Positions 52,657 to 62,367 of a stretch of 64,000 nt of DNA are shown here, piece after piece. The stretch's first letter is position 1, and each line of letters starts with the position of its first letter. A model generated the notes under the pieces. It was given only the letters and a program-made list of their open reading frames with translations, was not told the DNA's origin and did no database searches. Origin of the DNA: JALYXS01 sp051003795 (GTDB lineage: Bacteria; Acidobacteriota; Terriglobia; Bryobacterales; Bryobacteraceae); assembly GCA_051003795.1 (NCBI GenBank), contig JBPCKZ010000216.1, positions 1 to 64,000 of the forward strand, read 5' to 3'. A program made the translations under genes and the position numbers.

Positions 52657-53457
52657 CTACCTCCTTCCGCCTTCTCGCGGATTTTCGTCCGGCACATCGT
52701 CGCGATAGCTTTCCCGATTGAGCCAACTCGCCTTCAGAAAATCCCGATTCATGCGCGCGATTACCTCGATTTTGATTTGCTTCGGACAAACGGCCTCGCA
52801 CTCGCCGATGTTGGTGCAGCTTCCAAACAGTTCCGCGTTCGCCTGCATCACCATCTTGCGGGCGCGATGATAGCGCTCCGGCCGACCTTGCGGGAGCAGC
52901 GATAAGTGCGAGATTTTCGCACCCGTAAACAAGGCGGCCGAGGCGTTCGGGCACGCCGCCACGCAGGCGCCGCAGCCGATGCAAGCGGCCGCGTCCATCG
53001 CGAGATCCGACTTTCCTTTGGGAACTAAAATCGCGTTCCCATCCGGCGCGCTTCCCGTCGAAACCGAGATGTACCCGCCGGAGGCGATGATGCGATCAAA
53101 CGATCGCCGGTCAACCACCAGGTCTTTGAGGACCGGAAAGGCGCGCGCTCGCCACGGTTCCAAATAAAGGACGTCTCCATCGCGAAAGTGGCGCATGTGA
53201 AGCTGGCAGACCGTGGTGCCGCGCTCGGGGCCGTGCGCCAGGCCGTTGATCATGAAGCCGCAGGATCCGCAGATTCCCTCGCGGCAATCGCTCTCAAAAG
53301 CAATCGGCTCGCCGCCTTTTAAAATGAGGTCTTCATTTACGACATCGAGCATTTCAAGAAACGACATGTCCGGATTGACGTTTTGTGCGTCATATCTGGC
53401 CATGCGTCCTTTGTCGTTCGCGTCCTTTTGCCGCCAAACGTGCAGAGTCAGATTCAT
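52657..53457 (-). CDS. sdhB: Succinate dehydrogenase / fumarate reductase iron-sulfur subunit
   Basis: 266 aa from the ATG at 53457, one base after the sdhA stop. The [2Fe-2S] site is CREGICGSCGFM; the [4Fe-4S] and [3Fe-4S] ligands are in CIGCGACVAACPN and CTNIGECEAVCPK. It transfers electrons between the flavoprotein and the membrane anchor. The short open frame extended upstream is not used. Confidence 0.95.
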   Translation of the reverse strand: MNLTLHVWRQKDANDKGRMARYDAQNVNPDMSFLEMLDVVNEDLILKGGEPIAFESDCREGICGSCGFMINGLAHGPERGTTVCQLHMRHFRDGDVLYLEPWRARAFPVLKDLVVDRRSFDRIIASGGYISVSTGSAPDGNAILVPKGKSDLAMDAAACIGCGACVAACPNASAALFTGAKISHLSLLPQGRPERYHRARKMVMQANAELFGSCTNIGECEAVCPKQIKIEVIARMNRDFLKASWLNRESYRDDVPDENPREGGRR

Positions 53458-53458
53458 T

Positions 53459-55372
53459 TTATTTGTAGCTGCGTTGGGAAGGATGCACGTACTGAAACTC
53501 GAGCGGCTCTTTGTGCAGGACCGGCGCGTGGTTTGCGCCGGCATACTCCCAAGCCGCCACGTACGAATAATGCTCATCGTCGCGCAACGCCTCGCCGTCC
53601 GGCGTCTGGAATTCTTCCCGGAAATGGCCCCCCGCGCTCTCGTTCCGATCGAGCGCGTCCATGCACATCAGTTCGGCGAGCTCGAAGAAATCGGCGACCC
53701 TCCCGGCAATTTCGAGCGATTGATTCAATTCTTCGCCGGCGCCGGCAACCAGAACGCCGCTCCAGTATTCTTCGCGCAGCGATCGGATCTTCCCGATTGC
53801 CGTCCGCAGCCCCTCGGCATTGCGCGACATTCCGCAATAATCCCAAACCAGCTTTCCCAACTCACGATGAAACGATGCGACAGTGCGCGTTCCCTTGATC
53901 GAAAGCAGCTTATTCGTAAACGCCTGCACGCGAGCTTCGGCCGCGCGGAATTCCGGATGGCCGGCGTCGAGCGTCCCTGTTTTAGAGCCCGCGAGATAAT
54001 TTCCAATGGTGTAAGGCAGCACGAAGTAACCGTCCGACAAGCCCTGCATCAGCGCGCTTGCGCCCAAGCGGTTCGCGCCGTGATCCGAGAAATTGGCTTC
54101 GCCAATCACGAACAGGCCCGGGATGGTGCTCATCAACTGGTAATCCACCCACAAACCGCCCATCGTGTAATGAATAGCCGGATAGATACGCATAGGCGTA
54201 CGGTACGGGTCTTCGGCCGTGATGCGGTTGTACATGTCGAATAGATTGCCGTAGCGTTCTTCAATGGTGTGTTTGCCCAAGCGTTGGATGGCATCGCCGA
54301 AATCGAGATAGACGCCGAGACCGCTCTCGCCCACGCCTCTGCCTTCGTCGCAAACGGCTTTCGCGTTGCGCGACGCCACGTCGCGCGGGACGAGATTTCC
54401 GAAGCTCGGATACCGCCGCTCCAAATAATAATCGCGCTCGCTTTCGGGAATTCGATCGGGCGGCCGCTTGTCGCCGGCGGATTTCGGCACCCAAATGCGG
54501 CCGTCGTTCCGCAAAGATTCGCTCATGAGCGTGAGCTTGGATTGATAATCGCCCGAAACGGGAATGCAGGTGGGATGGATCTGCGTGAAACATGGGTTCG
54601 CGAACGCCGCGCCACGCTTGTACGCGCGCCAGATCGCCGTGCAGTTCGATCCCTTGGCGTTCGTCGATAAGTAATAGACGTTCCCGTAGCCGCCCGATGC
54701 CAGTACCACGGCATCGGCGACGTGCGACTCAATCCGGCCGGTGACCAGATTCCGCGTGACGATACCGCGCGCTCTTCCCTCCACGACCACCAGGTCGAGC
54801 ATTTCGGTGCGGGGCAGCATCGTGATGTTACCCCCATGGACCTGTCGTTCGAGCGCCTGATACGCGCCCAGCAGGAGTTGCTGACCGGTTTGACCGCGCG
54901 CATAGAACGTTCGCGAAACCTGCGCGCCGCCGAAAGACCGGTTCGTGAGGGTTCCGCCGTATTCGCGGGCGAACGGCACGCCTTGCGCGACGCACTGGTC
55001 GATGATCGCGACGCTGATCTGCGCGAGCCGGTACACATTCGCTTCGCGCGCGCGGAAATCGCCGCCCTTCACCGTGTCGTAAAAAAGGCGGAACACGCTG
55101 TCGCCGTCGTTTTGATAGTTCTTCGCGGCATTGATCCCGCCCTGCGCCGCGATGCTGTGCGCGCGCCGCGGACTATCTTGAAAGCAGAAACACTTGACGC
55201 TGTAGCCCAACTCCGCCATCGTGGCCGAAGCCGAGGCGCCCGCAAGCCCCGAACCCACCACGATCACGCTGTACTTGCGTTTATTGGCCGGGTTGACCAG
55301 CTTCATATCGAACCGGGCCTTGTCCCACGCTTGCTCGATGGGTCCGGACGGTGTCTTCGAATCGAGTTCCAT
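53459..55372 (-). CDS. sdhA: Succinate dehydrogenase / fumarate reductase flavoprotein subunit
   Basis: 637 aa from the ATG at 55372, overlapping the sdhC stop (TAATG). FAD-binding VIVVGSGLAGASASATMAEL, covalent-flavin-type segment RRAHSIAAQGGINAAKNYQN, active-site HPTCIPVSG and HYTMGGLWVD, and the C-terminal ANRLGASALMQG match. An open frame continuing further upstream is an overlap artefact inside sdhC. It oxidises succinate (or reduces fumarate) with SdhB and SdhC. Confidence 0.95.
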   Translation of the reverse strand: MELDSKTPSGPIEQAWDKARFDMKLVNPANKRKYSVIVVGSGLAGASASATMAELGYSVKCFCFQDSPRRAHSIAAQGGINAAKNYQNDGDSVFRLFYDTVKGGDFRAREANVYRLAQISVAIIDQCVAQGVPFAREYGGTLTNRSFGGAQVSRTFYARGQTGQQLLLGAYQALERQVHGGNITMLPRTEMLDLVVVEGRARGIVTRNLVTGRIESHVADAVVLASGGYGNVYYLSTNAKGSNCTAIWRAYKRGAAFANPCFTQIHPTCIPVSGDYQSKLTLMSESLRNDGRIWVPKSAGDKRPPDRIPESERDYYLERRYPSFGNLVPRDVASRNAKAVCDEGRGVGESGLGVYLDFGDAIQRLGKHTIEERYGNLFDMYNRITAEDPYRTPMRIYPAIHYTMGGLWVDYQLMSTIPGLFVIGEANFSDHGANRLGASALMQGLSDGYFVLPYTIGNYLAGSKTGTLDAGHPEFRAAEARVQAFTNKLLSIKGTRTVASFHRELGKLVWDYCGMSRNAEGLRTAIGKIRSLREEYWSGVLVAGAGEELNQSLEIAGRVADFFELAELMCMDALDRNESAGGHFREEFQTPDGEALRDDEHYSYVAAWEYAGANHAPVLHKEPLEFQYVHPSQRSYK

Positions 55373-56037
55373 TAAAGGTGAACGATGCCCGCCATTACGG
55401 CTACCGGTATTGAAATATTGCCCGCGGCAATTAAGATTGCGGCGAATGCGGCAACCCACCTGATGCGCGGCGTGTAACTGGGATGACTCACGCCTAACGA
55501 TTGAAACATGCTGAACAGTCCGTGGTACATGTGCATGCACAAAAAGATCATCGCCACTATGTAAGCGATGGAAACAATTGGCTGTTGGAAGCCGTGAACC
55601 ACGTTGTCGTAGACGCGGCCCTCTTGATAATCCGGCTGCAGCACTCCAAAGGTGAACTGCAGCAAGTGATAGACGATGAACGCCGCTATGATTGGCCCGC
55701 TCCACATCATGGTACGTGAAGCGTAGCTCGAATGGGATCGATTCGTACGAGTATAAGCGACCGGCCGCGCCGTTTGATTCAGCCGCGAGAGTTGAATGGA
55801 TGCCACGATGTGGAGGATAACGGAAGCCAGCAGGATGAGCCGGACGGCCCACAGCAGAGCGGGTTCCACGTGCAGGAATGCCGCGTACGCATCGAGCTTT
55901 TCGCGCCCTTGGAAAATCTGGAGATTGCCGATAAGGTGTCCGACGACGAAGCCAAAAAGAATCACGCCGGTTACGGCCATCACCGCTTTCTTGCCGACGG
56001 ACGCCCGGTAAAAACCGTTAATGGCCAGGGAACTCAT
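55372..56037 (-). CDS. sdhC: Succinate dehydrogenase cytochrome b558-type membrane anchor
   Basis: 221 aa with five transmembrane helices, as in the single-subunit b558-type anchor (about residues 15-40, 60-82, 105-130, 150-172, 190-215). Candidate haem-ligand histidines lie in GHLIGNLQIF, VYHLLQFTFG and CMHMYHGLFSM. No separate sdhD is needed in this type. It heads the sdhCAB operon; the divergent Uma2 gene lies 46 bp away. Confidence 0.9.
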   Translation of the reverse strand: MSSLAINGFYRASVGKKAVMAVTGVILFGFVVGHLIGNLQIFQGREKLDAYAAFLHVEPALLWAVRLILLASVILHIVASIQLSRLNQTARPVAYTRTNRSHSSYASRTMMWSGPIIAAFIVYHLLQFTFGVLQPDYQEGRVYDNVVHGFQQPIVSIAYIVAMIFLCMHMYHGLFSMFQSLGVSHPSYTPRIRWVAAFAAILIAAGNISIPVAVMAGIVHL

Positions 56038-56083
56038 GAGGATATCTTGATGGTACCCGAATGCGTGTTAATCTGAAGTTGCC

Positions 56084-56629
56084 ATGGCTGCGGCGACGAT
56101 AGGGCTAACCATCGACGATTTCGAGAAGCTTTCCGATGAGGACGCTCACTACAAAGAGCTAATCAATGGAGAACTCATCGACGTGTCCGGAAATAATCCC
56201 CAACATAACCTTTTGCGCGACGAGTTGGGTTCGGTCATGAAGGCATGGGCGGGAAAACGGAATTTGGGAATGGTCATAACGGAGCAGGAATACGATTTCG
56301 GAGGAAATGCACACGGACCCGACGTGACTTTCTTCCGCAAAGAAAAACTTCCTCTTCTTCAGTTGAAACGCCGCGTGCAGCGCTTCGTTCCCGATCTTGC
56401 AATTGAAATCGCATCTCCGAACGATACGTATAGCTCACTGATGAGCAAGATCCGCCGTTACCGCGCCTGCGGCGTCGAGGAAGTCTGGCTTTTCACGCAC
56501 GATCCGGTACAAGCCGAGGTCTTCTCCGCGCGTCGTAATGCGATCTATTTCGAGAATGACGTTTTCGATCCAACGCCGCTCGAAGGTTTCAGCATTCCAC
56601 TACGCGATCTTTTCGAACTGCCGGCCTGA
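56084..56629 (+). CDS. Uma2-family putative endonuclease
   Basis: 181 aa. ELINGELIDVSGNNPQHN, PDVTFFRKEKL, DLAIEIASPNDT and the K of SLMSKIRRYRACGVEEVW give the family's D..E..K core. It is distant from the paired Uma2 genes in this window. Its 3' end overlaps the convergent MFS transporter gene by 30 bp. Function unknown. Confidence 0.85.
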   Translation: MAAATIGLTIDDFEKLSDEDAHYKELINGELIDVSGNNPQHNLLRDELGSVMKAWAGKRNLGMVITEQEYDFGGNAHGPDVTFFRKEKLPLLQLKRRVQRFVPDLAIEIASPNDTYSSLMSKIRRYRACGVEEVWLFTHDPVQAEVFSARRNAIYFENDVFDPTPLEGFSIPLRDLFELPA

Positions 56630-57784
56630 CTTCAGCATCGGCCTAAGCGCCAGATTCACGAAAATCATCAGCACCGAAGCCGCGGGGATCACCAACAGCG
56701 CGTTCCGCAAACCCTTCGGGTCGGCGCCTGCCAGCGCACCAATCAATTTCGAACTGATTGCCAGGCCGATCCAGCCGCAGGTAATCGCGATCCCCATCGC
56801 TGTCGCCGTCATGCGCGGGAATGCGTCGCCAACCATGGCGAGCGTCGTTGGAAACACCGGGGCCATCGCCAGACCCGCGCAAAACACCAGGATTCCCGCG
56901 GTGACGGGATCGCTGGTTTGCAACATGCCGTAGGTTGTGGCGGCCATCAGGACCGCGGCGAACAGCGTCACTGTCGGCGCGGAAACCTTGATCAAGATAG
57001 GGGAAACCAGAACGCGTCCCGCGAGCAACCCAAGCGCGAATCCGAATGAAAGAATCTTCAGCGCACTCGCTTCCGGCACTCCCTGGGCGACTAAATGTTT
57101 GACAAGCCAATTCCACACGCCAACTTCGCAGGCGACGTATAGAAAGAGGAAGATCGAGAGCAAAAACAAAGCCGGCCGTCCGAGCAGTTGCGACGCTTCG
57201 GCGGTCTTGAATCCGCGCTCGCCGCTGGGCGGCGGCATCGGCGTTAACACGTACAACAGCAACGTCGCCGCGCTCAACGCGGCGATCAAATAGCACAGCG
57301 CGATGGTGTTGCCGGCGAAAAAGAACGCCCCGATGAACGGCGTGGCGAATCCCCCTAATCCGAAAAACAAGTTCAGAAGGTTCAGTGTCGTGGCGCGCCG
57401 GTCTTCGCTGATATCGCTGACCAGAGCGTTCGCGCCCGTCACGATAATGCCGCCGCCAAGGCCCAGTAGCAGCATGGCTGCGATAATCCCCGGATAGCCC
57501 GGCGCCTGAGGCAGCGCGAAAAGCGCTATGGTGACGAGCGCCAGCCCGAGCAGCAGCCCCGTTTTCTTGCCCTTGTTATCGATTAACGGGCCAACGGAAA
57601 GCGATGCGACGATCAATCCGATCGCTTGGGCCGAAGCGATGGTTCCGTTCCGATCAATCGAGAGCGAGAAGCGCTTCGACAACTCCGGAAGCAGCGTGCC
57701 CAGCACGGCCGCGATCATTCCGTAAACGAGAATCGCCAGGATCGCGGCGGGAATCAGACGGCTTTTCGATACGACGGCGGGCAT
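56600..57784 (-). CDS. MFS transporter
   Basis: 394 aa with about 12 transmembrane helices. The loop motif GPLIDNKGKKTGLLLGLAL and the second-half GLAMAPVFPTTLAMVGDAFP resemble FucP-like sugar permeases. The substrate is not predictable from sequence. The 3' end overlaps the convergent Uma2 gene, so read-through antisense could occur. The Gfo/Idh/MocA gene next upstream on the same strand is often linked to sugar use, which makes a sugar plausible. Confidence 0.85.
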   Translation of the reverse strand: MPAVVSKSRLIPAAILAILVYGMIAAVLGTLLPELSKRFSLSIDRNGTIASAQAIGLIVASLSVGPLIDNKGKKTGLLLGLALVTIALFALPQAPGYPGIIAAMLLLGLGGGIIVTGANALVSDISEDRRATTLNLLNLFFGLGGFATPFIGAFFFAGNTIALCYLIAALSAATLLLYVLTPMPPPSGERGFKTAEASQLLGRPALFLLSIFLFLYVACEVGVWNWLVKHLVAQGVPEASALKILSFGFALGLLAGRVLVSPILIKVSAPTVTLFAAVLMAATTYGMLQTSDPVTAGILVFCAGLAMAPVFPTTLAMVGDAFPRMTATAMGIAITCGWIGLAISSKLIGALAGADPKGLRNALLVIPAASVLMIFVNLALRPMLKSGRQFEKIA

Positions 57785-57808
57785 AAGCTGCTGATCGTAT
57801 CAGAAGAA

Positions 57809-59080
57809 TCAACTGAAATGGTACTTATTAGTCTTGTCGTCCCAATAAATTTTCTTGTTGTTCTTGAAGGAAAGCGTCGCGAGGTGCCCTGAAATGGCGG
57901 CCTGCTGGCCTACGTTCGGCGGCGCGATCGGCTTCTCATTGCCGCGCACCGATTCGATGAAGTTCTTCACGTGGTTGACAACGCCGTCTTCTTCGCCGAA
58001 ATCCTTGGGACCGTTCAGGTGAATTTCGGGCCGCGCTTTCGCCTGTTCGGCACCGTGCTGCTCGGGATAAAAGTATAGGTCCTTGCGGTTCAGGACCTCG
58101 ATGGTGCCTTCATTGCCCATGAGCTCCTCGCCGTAACCGTAATGGTCGTTGCCGAAATAGCAGCTATAATTTATCTCGAAATTTTGCGGATATTCGTAAA
58201 TTGCGCTCAGCGTATCCGGAACATCGCGATCGTCGCTCGCATCCGTCCAGCGATACCTTCCGCCGGAAGCCATGCAGGTGCTCGGAACGGTCTTTTCCAG
58301 CATGAAATTCACGATGTCGGTTTGATGCACCAGCAAGTCGGTTGAAATGCCGCCCGAGTAGTCCCAATACAAACGCCATTGATAGTATCGTTCCAGGCTG
58401 AAATCGCGCTTGGGAGCGGGGCCAAGGAAGCGATTCCAATCGGTGTTTTGAGGATTCGCGTCCGGCGGAATTTTGTAGCGCCACGCCGGCTGATCGGGAG
58501 GTGAATTTCGATACCAGAAGGCGCGAACAAAGTGGCAATCGCCAATCATCCCTTGCTGCACCATCTCTTTCGCTTTGCGATACAGGGACGAACTGCGATT
58601 TTGAGTGCCGACCTGAACGACTTTGCCCGACTTCTCCCACGCCTTCACCATTTCGAAGCCCTCCTCGATAGTGTGGGCCAGCGGCTTCTCGATGTAAATG
58701 TTCTTGCCGGCTTTGATGGCGGCCATGAACATCGGGTAATGCAGATGCTCCGGCGTCATGATGAACACCGTGTCGATCTCTTTGTTGTCCAAAACTTTCA
58801 GGTAGTCGTTGAACGCCTCCGGAGTGTTGCCGCCAAGCGTCTGGACTTCGTCTTTGCCCTGGGCGAGGCGCCCCGTGAAGGTGTCGCAGACCGCGAGAAC
58901 TCTGACGTTCGCGGCATTGCCCTTGTACATCTGCCTCAAAACGTGAGATCCCCGCGAGCCGAGCCCGATCCAGCCGATATTGACCTTTTCCGCCGCCGCG
59001 CGCGCGGTCTGAAGGGCAGGCAGCGCCAGTGCCGCCGCCGACGTCTTCAGGAAAACCCGACGACCGTAATCTTCCGCCAT
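57809..59080 (-). CDS. Tat-exported Gfo/Idh/MocA-family oxidoreductase
   Basis: 423 aa from the Met at 59080. The leader GRRVFLKTSAAALALPAL is a Tat signal. The NAD(P)-binding Rossmann motif is GWIGLGSRGSHVLRQMYKG, with EKPLAHTIEEGFEMV as the family's EKP motif. C-terminal dehydrogenase-like domain follows. Members of this secreted group act on sugars or inositol-type polyols; the substrate is unknown. It is 24 bp upstream of the MFS gene. Confidence 0.9.
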   Translation of the reverse strand: MAEDYGRRVFLKTSAAALALPALQTARAAAEKVNIGWIGLGSRGSHVLRQMYKGNAANVRVLAVCDTFTGRLAQGKDEVQTLGGNTPEAFNDYLKVLDNKEIDTVFIMTPEHLHYPMFMAAIKAGKNIYIEKPLAHTIEEGFEMVKAWEKSGKVVQVGTQNRSSSLYRKAKEMVQQGMIGDCHFVRAFWYRNSPPDQPAWRYKIPPDANPQNTDWNRFLGPAPKRDFSLERYYQWRLYWDYSGGISTDLLVHQTDIVNFMLEKTVPSTCMASGGRYRWTDASDDRDVPDTLSAIYEYPQNFEINYSCYFGNDHYGYGEELMGNEGTIEVLNRKDLYFYPEQHGAEQAKARPEIHLNGPKDFGEEDGVVNHVKNFIESVRGNEKPIAPPNVGQQAAISGHLATLSFKNNKKIYWDDKTNKYHFS

Positions 59081-59156
59081 GATGTTGCACCCCGAAACGA
59101 TTTTATGATCCGAGGCGCGGGAACGCAAACCGCTCACGCGGAGTTAGAATACAGGC

Positions 59157-59671
59157 ATGAAAGCGACGCTGGTCTCCGTGGAAGAGTACCTGCATTCCAG
59201 CTACGAAGTAGACTGCGATTACGTCGACGGCGAGCTGGTGGAGAGAGAAGTGGGCGAACGGGATCATAGCCAATTGCAGGGTCACATCCTTGCTTATTAT
59301 CTGTCGCGTAGGCGCAAGTGGGGCATCTACCCTTTTGTGGAACAACGGGTGGGGTTTCGGAGCGCCGTTATCGCGTGCCGGATATCTGCGTCATGGTTGG
59401 GCGCCCTTCGGAACAGATCTTCACGGTCGCACCGCTGGCGGTTTTTGAAGTTCTTTCGCCGCGAGATCGCATGAGCCGCGTGCAGGCGCGCATCGACCAC
59501 TTCTTGAGCATGGGCGTGCGCTACGTTTGGGTAAACGACCCTACAACGCAGCGCGTGCACGCGCATGATGGGAACGGTAGTCATGAGGTGACGGACGGCA
59601 TTCTGCGCACCGCCGATCCCGATACCGAGCTGCCTCTTCAAGAGATCTTCGAAGAGATCGCGACCGATTAA
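59157..59671 (+). pseudogene. Uma2-family gene copy, single-base frameshift
   Basis: Frame 1 reads ATLVSVEEYLHSSYEVDCDY to FVEQRVGF; from about 59358 the protein continues in another frame (YRVPDICVMVGRPSEQIF) to the stop at 59671. Against the intact copy that follows, one base is missing in the CAACGGGTGGGG stretch. The second half retains the nuclease residues. The intact copy begins 10 bp after it. Confidence 0.85.
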
Positions 59672-59681
59672 TGGTACGGAA

Positions 59682-60197
59682 ATGAGATCGACACTGGTAT
59701 CCATTGAAGAGTACCTACACTCCAGCTATGAAGGCGATTGCGATTACGTCGATGGCGAGCTGGTGGAGAGAAACGTGGGCGAAAAACAACACGGGAAATT
59801 GCAGGTCGCAATTCACGCCTATTACTACGGGCGCCGGCGAAAAACGGGAGTCCACCCGTTTATCGAGCAACGCATTCGAGTTTCGGCCACGCGTTATCGC
59901 GTTCCCGATGTGTGTTTGACCGTGGGCGAGCCTCCCGAAGAGGTCTTCACGGGCGCTCCGCTGGCCGTGATCGAAGTACTCTCCCCCGAAGATCGCATCA
60001 GCCGGATGCAAATCAAGGTCGACGATTTCATCCGCATGGGTGTTCGATACATCTGGGTCGTCGATCCGGCCAGCCGCCGGGCGTACGCGCATTCATCCGA
60101 AGGAAGTTCCGAGATCAAGGACGGCATCTTGCGGACGATGAACCCCGATACCGCACTACCGCTTCAGGAAATCTTCGAAGAGATCGACGCCGATTGA
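59682..60197 (+). CDS. Uma2-family putative endonuclease
   Basis: 171 aa. SIEEYLHSSYEGDCDYVDGE, PDVCLTVGEPP, AVIEVLSPEDR and K in MQIKVDDFIRMGVRYIW show the family core. It is a tandem duplicate of the broken copy before it. Its stop overlaps the dCTP deaminase TTG start (TTGA), so the two are probably translated together. Confidence 0.85.
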   Translation: MRSTLVSIEEYLHSSYEGDCDYVDGELVERNVGEKQHGKLQVAIHAYYYGRRRKTGVHPFIEQRIRVSATRYRVPDVCLTVGEPPEEVFTGAPLAVIEVLSPEDRISRMQIKVDDFIRMGVRYIWVVDPASRRAYAHSSEGSSEIKDGILRTMNPDTALPLQEIFEEIDAD

Positions 60198-61348
60198 CCA
60201 GGACCGCCAGCCTTTTCCCCGAGCTTGAGCGGCAGCCGCTCGCGTTCACCACGGGTATCCTGCCATCGCAAATGCTGCGGCAGTTTATCGAGAACGGAAA
60301 CATCGCCGCGGATACGCCAATCGACGCCTCGCAAGTGCAGCCGTCCAGCATCGACCTGCGTCTCGGGTCCGTTGCCTGCCGCGTTCGCGCGAGTTTTTTG
60401 TCGAGTGCCAACTCGACGGTTTCCCGCAAGCTCGAAAATCAAACCCTTCACGAAATCGACCTCTCGCGTCCCGCCGTGCTCGAAAAAGGCTGCGTCTATA
60501 TCGTTCCGCTGAAGGAATCGCTGAATCTGCCGCCGCAAGTTTCCGGCAAGGCCAATCCGAAAAGCTCCACCGGCCGGCTCGATATCTTCACGCGCCTGAT
60601 CACCGACTACGGACGCCAGTTCGAATTCGTGCCCGCGGGGTACAAGGGGCCGCTGTATGCCGAAATCGTCCCGCGCACTTTCAGCGTACTCGTGCGCGAA
60701 GGATCCCGGCTCAATCAACTGCGCCTTACGCGCGGGACACCTCCTTCCTCGGACGCGCAACTGACCGGACTCGACGAACGCGAGACGCTTGTGTATCTCG
60801 AAAACGAGCTGCCGGGCGAGGCCGTCATATCGAGCAAGGGCTTGCATCTGTCGATTGATTTATCGGGCGACGGCATCATCGGATACCGCGCGAAAAAGCA
60901 CGCATCCTTGATCGATCTCGAACGCATCGGCTACTACGAGCCGCTCGAGTTTTGGGACCCTATTTACCGGACCAAGAACCGCGACTTGATTCTCGATCCC
61001 GAAGAATTTTACATCCTCGCGTCGCGGGAAAAGGTGCGGATCCCCTCCACGTTCGCGGCTGAAATGGTCCCGTACGATCCTTCGGTCGGTGAATTCCGCA
61101 TCCATTACGCCGGCTTTTTCGACCCCGGTTTTGGGTACGGAGCGGATGACGTAAAGGGCACGCGCGCCGTTCTGGAGGTGCGTTCGCACGAAGTGCCGTT
61201 CCTGCTCGAAGACGGCCAGGAAGTCGGCAGTCTGGAGTTTGAGCGGCTCATGGCCGTGCCGGACAAACTTTACGGGCAGGGGATCGGCTCGAATTATCAG
61301 CGTCAGGGTTTGTCGCTCGGCAAGCAATTCAAGCGATCCGAGCCATGA
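60194..61348 (+). CDS. Two-domain dCTP deaminase-like protein
   Basis: 384 aa from a TTG at 60194 that overlaps the Uma2 stop. The frame is open far upstream but that part is a Uma2 shadow. The dCTP deaminase/dUTPase fold appears twice: SSIDLRLGSVACR, KANPKSSTGRLDIFTRLITD in the first half; EEFYILASREKVRIPSTFAA and HYAGFFDPGFGYG in the second. This fits the proteobacterial-type 2'-deoxycytidine 5'-triphosphate deaminase of about 360 aa. It supplies dUTP for dTMP synthesis. It overlaps the next gene by ATGA. Confidence 0.85.
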   Translation: MTRTASLFPELERQPLAFTTGILPSQMLRQFIENGNIAADTPIDASQVQPSSIDLRLGSVACRVRASFLSSANSTVSRKLENQTLHEIDLSRPAVLEKGCVYIVPLKESLNLPPQVSGKANPKSSTGRLDIFTRLITDYGRQFEFVPAGYKGPLYAEIVPRTFSVLVREGSRLNQLRLTRGTPPSSDAQLTGLDERETLVYLENELPGEAVISSKGLHLSIDLSGDGIIGYRAKKHASLIDLERIGYYEPLEFWDPIYRTKNRDLILDPEEFYILASREKVRIPSTFAAEMVPYDPSVGEFRIHYAGFFDPGFGYGADDVKGTRAVLEVRSHEVPFLLEDGQEVGSLEFERLMAVPDKLYGQGIGSNYQRQGLSLGKQFKRSEP

Positions 61349-62292
61349 AGCCCGAATTCGACGTCGTGGGCGTGGGCCTGAACGCCACCGACACGCTTTT
61401 AATCGTTCCGCATTTCCCGGCTTACGGCGGCAAGGTTCCTTTTCACGATGAAATACTCAGCCCTGGCGGCCAAGTCGCGAGCGCCATGGTCGCCTGCGCC
61501 AAGCTGGGCCTCCGGACCAAGTACATCGGCACGGTAGGCGACGACGAGCGCGGCCGCATCCAGATGGAAAGCCTGAGGAATTCCGGGATCAATTTGGATC
61601 ACTTGCAGCTCCGCGTCGGCTGCCCCAATCAGTCGGCATACATCATAATCGATCAATCGACCGGCGAACGGACGGTGTTCTGGAGCCGCCCCGATTGCCT
61701 CGCGCTCGACCCTGACGGGATTGCGCCCGCGCAAATCGCTTGCGCAAGGCTGCTTCATATCGACGGACACGACACGCCCGCCGTCGAGCGCGCGGCGCGC
61801 ATCGCGCGCGAAAACGGAATCCCCGTAACCGTGGATGTGGATACTATTTACCACGGATTCGATCGCGTACTGCCTTATGTCGATTACCTGATTGCGAGCT
61901 CCGAATTCCCCATCCGCTGGACCAATCAGGAAGACCCATTCCGCGCGCTCGAAGCGATTCAGAAAGAATATGGGATGCGGGTGGCGGCCATGACGCTCGG
62001 CTCCCACGGTTCACTGGCGCTTTGCGAGGGGCGTTTCGTCTATTCACCGGCTTACGTCGTGAATTGCCTCGATACAACCGGCGCGGGCGATGTATTTCAC
62101 GGGGCCTTCTGCTATGCTGTTTTGCAAGATATGGCGCTGGGGGAGGCTCTCGATTTTTCCAATGCCATGGCGGCGCTGAATTGCACGGCCATCGGCGCGC
62201 GCGGCGGCATTCGCGGTATCGAAGACGCCCGCCAGTTGATGGCGCGGGCGGAACGCCGCTCGAAACCCGATTTCGTTATGCGCGCCCGTTGA
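61345..62292 (+). CDS. PfkB-family sugar kinase
   Basis: 315 aa. PfkB signatures: the N-terminal GGQVASAMVACAKLGLRTK and the C-terminal DTTGAGDVFHGAFCYAV with the catalytic Asp. The start overlaps the deaminase stop. It phosphorylates a sugar or nucleoside; co-location with the deaminase hints at a nucleoside, but sequence alone does not decide. Confidence 0.9.
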   Translation: MKPEFDVVGVGLNATDTLLIVPHFPAYGGKVPFHDEILSPGGQVASAMVACAKLGLRTKYIGTVGDDERGRIQMESLRNSGINLDHLQLRVGCPNQSAYIIIDQSTGERTVFWSRPDCLALDPDGIAPAQIACARLLHIDGHDTPAVERAARIARENGIPVTVDVDTIYHGFDRVLPYVDYLIASSEFPIRWTNQEDPFRALEAIQKEYGMRVAAMTLGSHGSLALCEGRFVYSPAYVVNCLDTTGAGDVFHGAFCYAVLQDMALGEALDFSNAMAALNCTAIGARGGIRGIEDARQLMARAERRSKPDFVMRAR

Positions 62293-62367
62293 GGAGTTAT
62301 TTCGAAACAACCATCCCGGTTTTCGCGCTATAGCCCCCGGACCCCTGCTGACAAGGGAGGCGAGCGG

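Noticed and set aside
55373..55852. Long N-terminal extension of sdhA
   Set aside because: It is an antiparallel-free overlap with sdhC in another frame; the family start is at 55372.
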